This document shows positions 52,673 to 63,508 of a DNA stretch of 64,000 bases, piece by piece. Location: positions 1,116,036 to 1,180,035 of the forward strand of contig VZRZ01000586.1 in NCBI GenBank assembly GCA_013398175.1, in the 5' to 3' direction. A program made the translations under genes and the position numbers. How positions within the stretch are numbered: position 1 is the first letter of the stretch; each line of letters starts with the position of its first letter. The DNA is from Climacteris rufus (lineage: Eukaryota > Chordata > Aves > Passeriformes > Climacteridae). The notes under the pieces were generated by a model that had not been told where the DNA came from, did not search any database, and saw only the letters and a program-made list of their open reading frames with translations.

Positions 52673-52875
52673 CATAGAATTATGCAAGGGTGGGCAAGGG
52701 ACCTTAAAAATAGTTTCATTCCAATCCCTCTGTCATTGACAGGGATGTTATTTCCCAGATCAGGTTGCTTAGGGCCCCATTCAACCTGGCCTTGAACACT
52801 GCCGGGGATGGGGCATCCACAATTTCTCCAGACAACATGTTCTAGTGTTTCACAACCCCCTGAATAAAAAGTTTC
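52673..52875 (-). mobile_element. CR1 LINE, piece 1 (3' end) of a split copy, antisense
   Basis: It opens on plus with CATAGAATTATG, then GGGACCTTAAAAATAG, CATTCAACCTGGCCTTGAAC and ACTGCCGGGGATGGGGCATC, the complement of a CR1 3' end. It stops at AAAAAGTTTC, where an LTR begins. The same CR1 continues at 53554 with AGTTTCTTCTAACATC, so the six bases AGTTTC are duplicated around the LTR. Confidence 0.92.
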
Positions 52876-53135
52876 TGTAGCCACGCTGGGGTGCGCGCTC
52901 TGCTGAGGGCTGGGGACAGGTCCGAGGGCGCACGGCGTCCTGCACTGGCTTTCCCTGGTGGTGTGGGGGCTGGCTGCCGAGCTGCAGCGCTTTTCCCCCA
53001 AGCAGGGTTCCAGCCGCGCCTGGCTGGACAGTGCCGGCTCCTCTGTTGAGCAGGTTTGCCCGTAGCCCAGTGGTCTTCGGTGGGGCGACGAGAACAAAGA
53101 CCAAAGGAGTAGCCTTTGTGCAGTGATTTCAGCTC

Positions 53136-53141
53136 TTTATT
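53136..53141 (-). terminator. Polyadenylation signal AATAAA of the solo LTR
   Basis: The plus strand reads TTTATT, so the minus strand reads AATAAA. It lies between the TATA box and the U5 end of the LTR. Confidence 0.7.
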
Positions 53142-53256
53142 GAGGGCAGGGCAGCAGGAGAGGGCCCAGGGAAGGGTCCGGGAGCAGGAGCAGGAACGAG
53201 GGTCCAGGCGAGCTGAAGGGTCCGGAACAAAGAACCCAGGTCACCGAAGGACAGGG

Positions 53257-53265
53257 CTTTATATA
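53257..53265 (-). promoter_or_regulatory. TATA box of the solo LTR
   Basis: On minus it reads TATATAAAG. It lies upstream, in the LTR's own direction, of the polyadenylation signal at 53136-53141, as expected for a U3 promoter. Confidence 0.7.
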
Positions 53266-53553
53266 GGGAAAGGTAGGGGGGGATACAGCCAATGGGGGAA
53301 CAGAAATTACAATATAACCAATGAGTAACCGAGGATACAAGAACTTACTAGAACGTAACCATATATGGACCATTACATAACTGGATAATAAGCCAATGGA
53401 AACAACGTATGCAAAAGGCAACGGAAAGGAATCATGGATTGGGTAACAGTGTCACCCTAACCAGAATAACTGTCTCAGAGGGCAGTGTGCTGAGCTCCCT
53501 TCCACCATTGTCGAGGCGTGCTTGCTGTGGCTTTAGCCTTGCACACTGCCACA

Positions 53554-53952
53554 AGTTTCTTCTAACATCTAACCTAAACCTGCTCACTTCTAGTTTAAAA
53601 CCATTGTGACTTGTCCTGTCACTGTCTGCCTGTGTAAAAAGTTCCTCTCCCTCCTTTTTATAAGTCTCTTTAAGGTACTGAAAGGCCACAATGGTGTGTT
53701 CCTGGAGCCTCTCTTCTCAAGCCCGAATAACCCAAACCCTCAGCCTAATTTGTAGGACAGTTGCTCCATGACTGATCATCTTTGTGGCCTCCTCTGGACT
53801 CTCTCTAACAGGTCCATGTCTTTCTTGTGTTGAGGACCCCAGCATTCCAGTTACAACCTCACAAGAGCAGAGAGATTCACCTTCTTTTATCTGCTTTTAT
53901 CACCTTTTGATGCAGATAAACCTCAGGGTTGTGAGTGTGCCTTGTTGGCTCA
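53554..53952 (-). mobile_element. CR1 LINE, piece 2 of the split copy, antisense
   Basis: It resumes after the first LTR with AGTTTCTTCTAACATC. The minus frame reads GFKLEVSRFRLDVRRNLWQ and upstream MAFQYLKETYKKEGEELF, standard CR1 ORF2 segments. Farther right, nucleotide similarity continues through ATCATCTTTGTGGCCTCCTC and TTTTGATGCAG to GTTGGCTCA. It is cut there by a second insertion. Confidence 0.92.
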
Positions 53953-54463
53953 TGCCGTGGGTAAAAATGGTGAGTAACTCGAAGCCTTCGGCGGCGATCA
54001 CGTGACCTGAGGAAAGCAATTCCAGCCTTGCCCAGTTCCCCCGGGGGGATCACTGCTGCCTTAATTCTTCCCTGCTGGTGCTGGTAGGAACTCATGCACA
54101 CAGTTTAATTGAGGCAGTAAAAGTGAAGAGACGAGGAAGGGTTATTTTCTGCTTGAGTCCAGATGATTTAATTACTGAAGTCACAGACAGGGAGCAGATG
54201 AAAGACAAGGAGGGCTGGCACGATCTAGCTGATAAATCAGGCAAGCGAGGGGAAGGCGGTTGGGAGAGAGCCAATGGCTGCAGAGGACTGGAATGACTGA
54301 CAGGGGCGTTGGCCAGTCACGCAGCTGTCTGCACACAGCACAGCAACCAATGGGCTGCCCTTTTGTGTGGGGACCACCTCCCCACCATGGCCAGAGAGCC
54401 CCTGTGGCGCCGGCAGGACAGGGCCGGGCTGGTCTGTTGGCTACCCCCAGAGGCGCTGAAACA
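53953..54463 (-). mobile_element. Second solo-LTR-like insertion in the same CR1, 511 bp
   Basis: The insert begins TGCCGTGGG and ends GCTGAAACA, with TG...CA ends. It is bracketed by GGCTCA (53947-53952) and GACTCA (54464-54469), a 6-base duplication with one mismatch. Removing the insert plus one duplicate restores the CR1 order GTTGGCTCA then CATCCAACTTCTC, which supports the boundaries. There is little inverted terminal similarity beyond TG/CA. Orientation is uncertain: ATTAAA-type signals on the minus strand (near 54105 and 54168) weakly favour minus. It could be a non-autonomous LTR element. Confidence 0.65.
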
Positions 54464-54945
54464 GACTCACATCCAACTTCTCATTCACCAGCATCCCTAC
54501 ATCCTCCTCCACAGGGATTCTCTCAGTAAGACCTGCTTCCAGTCTCTATTCGTGTCTGGGGTTGCCCTGATCCAGGTGCAGCACTTTGTACTTAGACATA
54601 ATGAACTTCATGAGGTTCTTGTGGGTCCATTTCCTAAGTTTGCCCAGGTGGCCGTGGCCCTAGATGGCGTCCTGTCCTTCTGCTGTGTCAACTACACCAC
54701 TCAGCTACATGTCATCTGCAACCTTGTGTAGGGTGCACTTGATCCCATTGTCTGTGTCACTGATAAACATATTGAAAGACACCAGTACCAGTACAGAACC
54801 CTGAGAGACACCACTTCTCACCAGCCACCACCTGCACATAGAGCCATTGACCGCAACTCTCTGGCTGGATCCATCCAGCCAATTCCTTATCTATTGAATA
54901 GTCCCCTCTCCAAATCCATGTCTCCCCACTTTGGTAATAAGAATG
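54464..54945 (-). mobile_element. CR1 LINE, piece 3 of the split copy, antisense
   Basis: Reading on plus: CATCCAACTTCTCATTCACC, GGTTGCCCTGATCCAGGTGC, ATAATGAACTTCATGAGGTT, TGATAAACATATTGAAAGAC and CAATTCCTTATCTATTGAAT. This is the complement of the central CR1 reverse-transcriptase domain. It ends near AATAAGAATG, where a third insertion starts. The reading frame is broken in several places. Confidence 0.9.
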
Positions 54946-55705
54946 TGTGCTGGTGGGAACATAAACCAGTGAGGCAAATTAATCTCAAGCAAACTTTGAG
55001 AGAGATTTTAGGTCAGAGTTATAATTTAATCGAGGGGTTACAAAAAATGCAGTAATACAGAAACACTGGCTTAAATCAACAGAGTCATGATAAAAAGTGG
55101 CAGTGGAAGCAGTGCTGTTGGAAGTGGTGGTTGTATGGAAGATCCTTGTCCTCCTATGGGAATTTAGGTTCTCTGCTAGGGATCCAGTGGTGGTTGAAAG
55201 CAGTGATACTATAGAAAGGCCTGGTCCTCCTATGGGAGTTCAGGTTCTCCACTCACTGCCCACTGGTGTTGGTGGTATCCAGTCCCTGAAACAGGTCACC
55301 TTATATTTGGTAGTGCTGAGGTGCTACCTCTCCCTGGGTGGGGAATGTCACAATAGGGTGATGTAATCCTATGAGTCATGGGATGACTTGGGTCATTACA
55401 GCTGCTACCAGTGGGAGCTGTAACTAATTATGGCTCATTAGCAGAGATGACCCTCTCAGGATGGGTGGGACTTTGCTGCTGCTTCCCCAGAGGGAGTTAA
55501 CAGGGCTGACTCATTGATATGAAGACAGACATTAGTCTGCCTGGAAGGATTGTCTCTCTTTCTTCCTTATCTAACACCCACCTTGCAGGCTGGGGAATTA
55601 AGGTGTGTACTGGGCAGCTCCTGTGAACGACCCAACATTAACAGTTCATCAAGAAGTGATGTCAGTGGTGATAGAATACATACTTTGGTTACACCTCACA
55701 TTACA
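54946..55705 (-). mobile_element. Third insertion in the same CR1, probably a solo LTR of about 760 bp
   Basis: CR1 similarity stops near 54945 and resumes by about 55716. The interval can be bounded as TGTGCTGG...CATTACA. On minus it has a TATA-like AAATATAA (near 55301-55309) and an ATTAAA signal (55025-55030) in the order expected for an LTR. Inside, a unit with AGTGGTGGTTG and GTCCTCCTATGGGA is repeated about 63 bases apart (55123 and 55186). No clear target-site duplication was found, so the exact ends and the class are uncertain. Confidence 0.5.
55123..55250. repeat. Degenerate tandem repeat inside the third insertion
   Basis: Two units of about 63 bases share AGTGGTGGTTG at their start, TGTCCTCCTATGGGA or GGTCCTCCTATGGGA in the middle, and CAGGTTCTC-type ends. 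A third partial unit may lie just upstream (GGCAGTGGAAGCAGTG). The units are diverged from one another, so the repeat is old. Confidence 0.7.
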
Positions 55706-56155
55706 AGCCAGGACAGACATAATTTGAAAACCTTCTGTAGTAGTTTGGGTAGACAGCATGAGGTGACCTTCTCCTATCTATCGTTGCAGTTACTCCATCT
55801 AGAGAAGGCCATCAGACCGCTCAGGCACAATTTGCCAGTGGTGAAAACATGCTGGTTGCCTCAAATAACCTCCTTGTCTTGCATGTGCCTTAACATTGTG
55901 TCCATAAGGATCTGCACCGCGATCTTCCCAGGCACAGAGGTGAATGGGAGCAGTGTATAGTTCCCCAGTTTTTCCTTTCTCCCTTTTGTAAAAATAGGAG
56001 CCATGTTTCCTTTTTCCCAGTCACTGGGATCCTCACCTGACTGCCATGACTGTTCAAATATGGTAGAGAGTGACTTGGCAAAATCATCTGCCAGTCCCCT
56101 CTGGAGCCTGGGACACGTCATCTATTCCCATCTATTCCCATAGACTTGTGTTTTG
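55706..56155 (-). mobile_element. CR1 LINE, piece 4 (5'-most surviving part) of the split copy, antisense
   Basis: The minus frame at 55861-56121 reads RGLADDFAKSLSTIFEQSWQ, SGEDPSDWEKGNMAPIFTKG and RKEKLGNYTLLPFTSVPGKI, ending near MLRHMQDKEVI. This is the N-terminal side of the CR1 reverse transcriptase. It remains open for 86 codons. On plus the copy ends at CCCATAGACTTGTG, where the element is 5'-truncated. A short direct repeat (CATCTATTCC twice) lies at 56119-56140. Confidence 0.92.
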
Positions 56156-59100
56156 TTATTTAAGTGGTGAGCTAATATTCTTGTCCTAAGCCAAGTGCAG
56201 TATAGGCAATGAATGCATAGGTTTCCTAAATATGCAGCATCTCAGCTCTTCCTTCAGATGCTCTTGCTAGTCTTGGATGGAAACTGTTGAAAACCACATA
56301 TAATCAGATGTTCTGCAGTTTCACTGTTTCAATTAAGCATTCAAGCCTCTGTGATGGCTGCCAGACAGGCCAAGTCTAAAGTAACAACACAGAGTATCAA
56401 AACGGAATGAATGCATTTTAGACCTGCCCCAACTCTTCTGAATCCTCTCATTTTAGATCTGAACTATTACTCAAATCAGGGTTCCCATGAGTCATTTTTA
56501 ATTCAGCTAATCAAGAACTTATTTTTCTACAAACATCAAAGGTACCCAATTTTTACTTCTTGGAACCTCATCTGGAGATTGGCAGGCCCTCTGTGTTCAA
56601 ACAATTTTCTTCAATTTAATTTCCTACCTCTTTGAGTTCTTCCATTTGACTGTATGACTCTTTACACTATGTGAATCTGTGAGCATTTTTAATGACTAAA
56701 CAATTCATAAACATTTAAGTGTGTATCCAGTAGAATCATATTATTAGAGATAATTTCTGTTCTACAAGAAACAGAGGGGATAAATCATTCTCAGTTTGAA
56801 GACTTCAACCACATTTCCATTTCTGTCTCCAGTAGCTGTTTTTAAATACCTCAAAATTATATAACACTTACTAAGGCAGGACCTAATGGCTGTAAGGATC
56901 ATAGATTTTATGGCAAGAACACATGATAAATAATAGTCTAATATTTAGTTTGGATTACAGTCTACTATCCACTGAAGTCAAAGAAAATTCAGTAACCCTT
57001 TCCATCAGACTTCATTGAAAAAATCTGGAGATGGAAAGTCCATCGCTTCTGTGATTTTTCACGGAAGTCTTTTATACCCTCATGGATTTTTTCTGCTTTA
57101 CATGTCTGGTTTCATCTTCCAACTATTGTTTTTTACTGTACTTCTACCAGCTAGATTAAGATATCACTAATATCTGGTTTCCACCCTGTAATCAAATTAT
57201 TATTCAATCTTCTTTCTGTGAAGTTAAACAGACCGAGCTCATAGGGTTCTTCTCTTCTATGATATCTTCTAGAGTGTACTTCTATCTTCTCTGGTTAGCT
57301 GCCTTTTTTCATGTCTGTATCCAAGAATTAAATCTTGCTATAGCCATGTTCAACTCTCATCTACCATAAACCCTAGATTTTTTGCCACAGTCGTGATTCT
57401 TGTAGAATCAAAGTTTGTCTCATAAAGATGTTGCCTGTGTTCATTTTTCATTAGCAGATTATTTTATCCTTGAGTGTATTAAAACATATACTGGATGAGT
57501 TGTCCCAGCTTACTTGATGACTAATTATGGCTGCCTGTCCACATCAATATTAAAAGTCTATCATTTTTATGTCATCTTCAAATTTTAAGAGCAGGGATTT
57601 TACATTTCCTTGCAGACCATTTGTTAAAATGCTGAAAAGCACTGGGTCTTTGAGGAGTCCCAGGGCAAAATCCACATTTGGCAACGATTTTCCTTTCACA
57701 AATACTTTTTGAAAACCATCTAATAGCCAAATTTTAATATGTGTTCTATTGATACTGCATAATGCTAGTGGCTCAAGTAGAATGTCATGTGATAGTAACA
57801 CAAAAACTGTTAAGTCTAGACCTTTTTACAGCTCTGTGGTTATCTTTATCAACCAAACTGGAATCTTATCAAAAAAGAGTATTATATTTGTTTGACAGGG
57901 CCTATTTAAAGGGGGTAAAAAAAAAAAAGAAAAATTACTCTCATGACAACAAGCATTAAGTGTATGACAGTTCTTCAATCCTTCTTTAATTGAATACCTC
58001 TTCAACTTTTCATGTCACTTAATCTAACATACTGATACCCTGTCAGCTCTGAGATATCACAGTGGAGAAGCTCACTGAAATTTATCAAGTCTCATCACAT
58101 ATTGAACACAGTAAAATTAAGACCTTCAGTCCTATAAATAAACCAATAATGTTTTCTGATAAATAGATTTTAGAAAGCTTATACCTTTTGGTTTTTTTTA
58201 AGAGATTTATCACATGAAAACAATTATGATTGGTCATAATATTTCCATCAGTTTCAAAACACTTTCTTTTAAATCCTAGGGTTTAAAACCCTTCTTCCCC
58301 ATTAAATTTTTTAAATCAAAAAGAAAGTAAAGTAACAAGAAACATCTTTTGCTTTGAAAATATGAAAACCATTCTGAAATAGTTTTAAGAGAATATGCTC
58401 ACCACAATAAAAGATTTCAGGTTGATCAATTAACATTTTTTTGAGAAATACGGAAACTGTTAGATGAATTTCAAACAATACGGTTGCTGTTTATTCTTGG
58501 TAAATGAAAGAACTCTAGAAAACTATTACAATTCATTACACTGTTTAAAAGAATAAAGTATTTTTATATCATCAAATACATGAAACTCAGATTTAATTTT
58601 TTATTGGATAGGAGAAAAGCCTATCACATATTTAAGAAAAGGCTAAATTTCTTCTGAGAATTTATATTAAGTACCTTGAAAAATACATTCCATTAGAAGA
58701 ACTTTTTAAGGCCCACTGTGAATTTAATAATAATGCAGAATAGTGTAAAGACATGACTGTAAAAATTTCCAAAATCTGAAAATAGAAAGAAAGAACAGGA
58801 GAAAATAGAAGCAAATTAAGATTATGTTATTTGAAAAGAACTTCTGTCTTAAGAGGCCTCATCTCCCTACATGTCTAAATAATTAAACACAAGGTGCTTT
58901 TCAGGGATTAATGATGCATTTCCTTTCAGTTCACAAGGCAATTGTAAGTGCTAAAGTATATAATAGAAAAGAGAATTGTGGTTCATAAAAAAACATAAAA
59001 TAATTGTATGTAACCCTGCCTAGTGTTTATGTAATCAGTTAAATTAAATGCGACAGGACCAGTAAGTCTGGAAATTTTCAGTATTCGTGAACTTGCCTTG

Positions 59101-60544
59101 GAGTATTTTGTCTCTTTAGAATTTCTTTTACCCCATTGCTGAAAGAAGCTGACTACATGCTAATCCACCTTGCTTTTTGAACAGCAGTTTTGAATAAAGG
59201 TAACATGTGTGTATATGTATATATATATTACTCTTCAAATGGGGACAGTAATGCCTCTATTATCTGGGCCACTTGTCGTCTCACTTCAGGAAAATAATTC
59301 CAACTAGAGCACAGGAGTCCGTTTTTATCGCCACAGTTATAGCTGGAAAAGGAGTTGACCTCTTCAGGGAAAAGAGCTGCTTCTGAAGGGTTTTCAGTTG
59401 GGAAGTGCCTCACACAAAATATTTATGTGGGCAAAAAATGAAAAAGAGAACATACTTTTTTGTGAGCAAAGAAAAATTAACTAGTAACAAAAAGTATTTC
59501 TAATATTTATGGAGATTGACTGTTCTTTTGAGATGACAAGCCAATTCTGAATGGCTGCTGTAGAATCCATTCAAACCATCTGATATCAAATGCAAAGCAT
59601 ACCACTCACGTGTTTTGTCATTGTAAACATATATAAATTATTATGAGAATTTGCTGCAGATCAGGATAAATATACATCTTATTGTCATTGTTAGTAGTGT
59701 CACTAAGTCAGTATGTAGGGATACCTAGTTGTCCTTCCCTTTTCTCCAGTCCTTCCCTACCGTCTGTTGCTATGCTGCCAGTTCTTGTGTCCCACTTTGT
59801 TGCTGTGGTAGTTGGCTGTCTGCCTGCTTTAGGAAACTGAGTAGGATTTGGACTTGAGTTCAGCCCACTCCTGTATGAGTTAACCTCTAGTAAGCCTTAT
59901 GTCAGAGTTTTAGCCTGGCCCAAGTGCTGCTCATATGTGGGCAAGTGCTGGATGATGATTCAGACTGAGGCTTATTACCCATAACCTTTATGGGCAAGGT
60001 CACCTAATTTACAGTGCGACGAAATTTAGGTACAGATACAAGCCATGGCATTTGGATTTTGGGCCAGAAGACATTCACCTCAGTGTTTACACAATCAACT
60101 TTTATTCCTCACTTTCAGGATCCCTCTGTAAAGATCTGGAAACAAGAAGTGGAGCTGTGGAATGTGTCCTCACTTGATGTGTCCATCCAAACACCAGGGT
60201 CCCACCTTCTCCTGCCCACTGGAGTGCCTGACCTGAGCGCATGTGGGTGCTTGGGCTGTCTCTGGCACCAGGTGGTACAACCAGGGCTTTCCTCAGGGAC
60301 AGGGAGTGAAGCAGAGTGCAAATACACAGTTCAGAAACAGAGAGCTCCAGGTTTACAGTTTTCAGAAATTCAGACAGAGCAGAGCACATTGCAGCATTCC
60401 CAGGTAGAGCCTTGATGCTTTCAATAGAGATCTGCAGAAGTGAGGACAATTTCAGGGTCAGTGGTTAGCTAGAAGCAAAAATTGGAGAAAGACAGCATTG
60501 AGAAAAGCCAAAGACCCAAGCAGAAGACATGGACACAGATGTGT
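56156..60544. other. Unique AT-rich sequence, no gene recognised
   Basis: No interspersed repeat was recognised. The part at 59750-60420 is more GC-balanced and holds overlapping open frames on both strands (133 codons plus, 115 codons minus) without a recognisable product. A short (TA)n lies near 59215-59228. Confidence 0.5.
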
Positions 60545-60600
60545 TTGCTCAAGGTCACACAGGAACTCTAAAGCAGGAAATTCTAGGAAGAGAACCTGGA
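60545..60600 (+). mobile_element. Possible relic of a MIR/core-type SINE
   Basis: TGCTCAAGGTCACACAGG, followed by an AG-rich stretch and AGAACCTGGA, resembles the well-known MIR segment around GCCCAAGGTCACACAGCTAG...GAACCTGGG. Only about 55 bases match and divergence is high. Ancient MIR-like copies do occur in birds at low number. Chance similarity is not excluded. Confidence 0.35.
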
Positions 60601-63420
60601 TTGTGGGAATTAGGCCAGATAATCATCATAAACCATTCCTCCTCCCTATCAGCATAAGGACTATTAGAAATATTACAAGAAGGATTAAGCCCCTCAAGAG
60701 CATATATATATGCTCTACATAAACAGGTCTTAACAGGAAGAATACAGTCAAATACATGAAAAAACATTCACCATTCAAGTGGCCCAAGTACCTCAGAAAA
60801 TTGAACCAAATTCATTGCTACTGCAATTACATTTGAAGTACAGGACAATTTTATCTTTGTAAATGTCTAAACCCTCCACCTCCTCTGTAATAATTACATT
60901 TAAAAAGATGAAATACAACACATGCATCTTTCAGTTAAATGGCCCATTAATCTCCCAAGGAAAAAAAAAAACAAAAAACAAAAAACAACTCACTATACAA
61001 TTTTATATCAGGAATTTTTTTCACTTCTTCAATGAAAGTCAAATAATGCATCATTCTCTGAATGACACCATATAAATGACTATCTGAAATGACTTATGTT
61101 TCTAAAGCCATTTGTTTCATAGTAATGAAGACAGAAATAAGTGATTTTGAATACTTTGCAAGAAAAATTCAATACTAAAGTTTTCTCTCGAATATAGTAG
61201 CACTTAATTTATGACTTCCTAATGTGTTTGAAATCCATTTAAGAGGAAAGTCTGAAATTTATAGGCATATATCTAATAACCAGATTAAACTCTGAGTGTG
61301 GAAGAATATATAATAGCTGTAAAATTACAGTTATGCAGCAGATGCATCAAGAGCAATAACCTTGGGCAAGTCTCAGCTGTAGAATTTTGAAGTACTTTTT
61401 CACTTTCCAGACTGCACTGTGAGTGTTTAGTGAAGTGAGTGTTTAGTCACACCAAAATGCAGCCATCTTCCCATCCTGGCAAGTCAATGAAGCAGAGCTG
61501 CAGGATGCACTGTGGTTCTTAGTTGTACTTTCCTCAAGTCTTTTGCAGGTTTGTACTGATGATCAGCAAACATGGCTTGGTATATGCAGGTGCAACAGTA
61601 TGGTTGTAACCAGACTGGTAACCATAGCATTTTCATTACAGATAGGGGTTTAAATACAGTCCCAGGATGCTCTAGGAACTAAGCCTGTGTCTGCCCTCCA
61701 TGGGTGCATGCTGGATCTGCCATACTATTAAACAAAAACTGGGCTTTCCTCATCTGACCCCATTTGAAAGGCAGCCCTTTGGAGTAAGTGTCATCACAAA
61801 GTATAGGCTACTGCTGAGAAAAAAGATATGGCACTTGTAGTTCCTAGAGCATATGGAGTTCCAAACATCTTCCTTGTGTGGCATTTGTGCTACTGCAGCC
61901 AGGAAGCTCCTCATACCTGTTGTGAGCTCCTTTCTAATGCAACCTTTTCTCTCATGCCAGGGATTCAGATTATAAACTATGAAAGGTCCTGCAGGACCCA
62001 GCACTGAAAGTGGTGGTGTCCCCACATCGAATGTGCTCCCGATTTGGCCTTTTCTTAGTAGAAAAGTACAGTCATTAATAAAGGCAAACTGTGTTGTCTG
62101 AGAGTCCTTAGTGACTGCCTGTTCAGTAAGAGTTTTGTATTCACGTTGTCAGAGTTGCTCCCACCATGTATTAATCTTTCACCAGAAATTATATCTTTTT
62201 CATCACTAACTGCAGTGCTCTCTATTAAGAAGCACTCATAGAAGGTATCAATACAAGCACTTTTTGAAAGAGCACCCTAAGAAAGGAGTTGTTCTCAAGT
62301 TAGACTAAACTGTTTGCTGAATAAAGTAGAAGCTGATACCACCAACACCTAAACAACAGAGCAACTTGAAATACCTTTGGTGAATTCCAGAACTCCCATT
62401 GGTCTTAATTAGGACAACTGAAAGAAACTGTTAATTTCAATCAGCTGGTGAAAGGTGCTGCTGTCACAATAAGTCAGGCTTTTGGAGTTCAGTTTTCAAC
62501 TTTTTCAGGATTAGACAGTCTCACACAAAAGATACTGTTTCCCTGGAAAAATATGTGTATCTATTCATTTTTATTAGAGCTTATTTACAGTTTTATCAGA
62601 CCAGAACCTGTGTTAAATCTTGTTTTATTTCTGTGTAAAGTTATTTTTTTCATCAAGAAGAACCAGAATTTAATAACTAAACAATCTATTTAAAAGATAA
62701 TTACACTTATAAAAAGTAATTATAATAAGGTCTACTGAGTGATCTACTAGTAACATACAATTCTAGACATTTTATTTCTTGGATACCTATTTACTGTAAA
62801 AGAAGTCACGTGAAACTTCTTTTTCATATGTATTCTGATGTTTCAGGAACTTTTGAGACCTTGAAAGGTATCTGGTGTGAGAATCAGTGTTTTTTTTCCT
62901 TCAACTTCTTCAGTTAAATCACTTTTTTCATGTTACTGTATTTCTTCGCAGGATATATTTTCACATGAAATTCTGCTGTGTTTTGACCACTTATAATATA
63001 TTCAACTGAATAGATTTTCCGTGGAATCATCTGCTTTGGTAAAATGAAAAAGATCAAGTCAAAGCAGATGTAACATGCTTTGTTACTTTTTTTTTATACT
63101 GCAAAGTACTTATACTCAAGTGATATGTAAATTGTTAGAAAAAATAATTTAATTTTTGAGATGCTTGCAAGGTTAAAAAAAAAGCATCAAGTCTCAATCA
63201 AATAAAATCGAAAGCTACTCTTATAGACCATAGTTATGGGTTGTCCAGAGGTTGTCACTCATTCCTCCTATTTTTGCGAACAGCAATGTAGTAATCCAGA
63301 GTAGTAGTTAGTGCACGTGGGAGAAGGTATTTGCATTCTGAACATTTTGAGTAGATTCAGAAACAATGATGAACACATGGGAAATTTAAATGCAAAAATT
63401 TACTCCAGTAAATTTTTAGC
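60601..63420. other. Unique AT-rich sequence, no gene recognised
   Basis: It contains an A-rich tract at about 60960-60987. No other repeat or gene was seen. Confidence 0.5.
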
Positions 63421-63456
63421 AGACAGCTAGCAGGAAGACAGCTAGCAGACAGCTAA
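63421..63456. repeat. Short tandem repeat of AGACAGCTAGCAG
   Basis: The 13-base unit occurs at 63421-63433 and 63436-63448, followed by a partial unit ACAGCTAA. It is a local duplication with no known role. Confidence 0.8.
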
Positions 63457-63464
63457 GGGAAAGA

Positions 63465-63508
63465 AAAGAACCATAAGAAAAAAAAAAAAAAACAAAGAAC
63501 CATAAGAA
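63465..63508. repeat. Poly(A) tract between 15-base direct repeats
   Basis: AAAGAACCATAAGAA occurs at 63465-63479 and 63494-63508, separated by 13 A and one C. The layout of repeat, A-tract, repeat resembles a target-site duplication around the tail of a retroposed RNA whose body is almost entirely truncated. A simple slippage duplication is an alternative. Confidence 0.65.

Larger units (their letters stand above)
52876..53553 (-). mobile_element. Solo LTR of an endogenous retrovirus, 678 bp, antisense, in CR1
   Basis: The plus-strand ends are TGTAGCCACG and CACTGCCACA, giving TG...CA termini with a short imperfect inverted repeat. It is flanked on both sides by AGTTTC (52870-52875 and 53554-53559), a 6-base target-site duplication; class II (ERVK-like) elements typically make 6-base duplications. 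Read on minus, the TATA box TATATAAAG (53257-53265) precedes an AATAAA signal (53136-53141) by about 120 bases, the U3-R-U5 order expected of an LTR. The segment is much richer in GC and CpG than its surroundings. There is no gag, pol or env sequence beside it. Confidence 0.88.

Noticed and set aside
52579..53097. 172-codon open frame on minus
   Set aside because: It spans the CR1 3' end and the GC-rich U5 side of the solo LTR. The openness comes from GC content, and the translation matches no retroviral or host protein.
60014..60415. 133-codon frame with an apparent splice acceptor (pyrimidine tract then CAG near 60118)
   Set aside because: The translation has no recognisable domain, a long minus frame overlaps it, and no partner exon could be identified. 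The evidence is too weak to call an exon.
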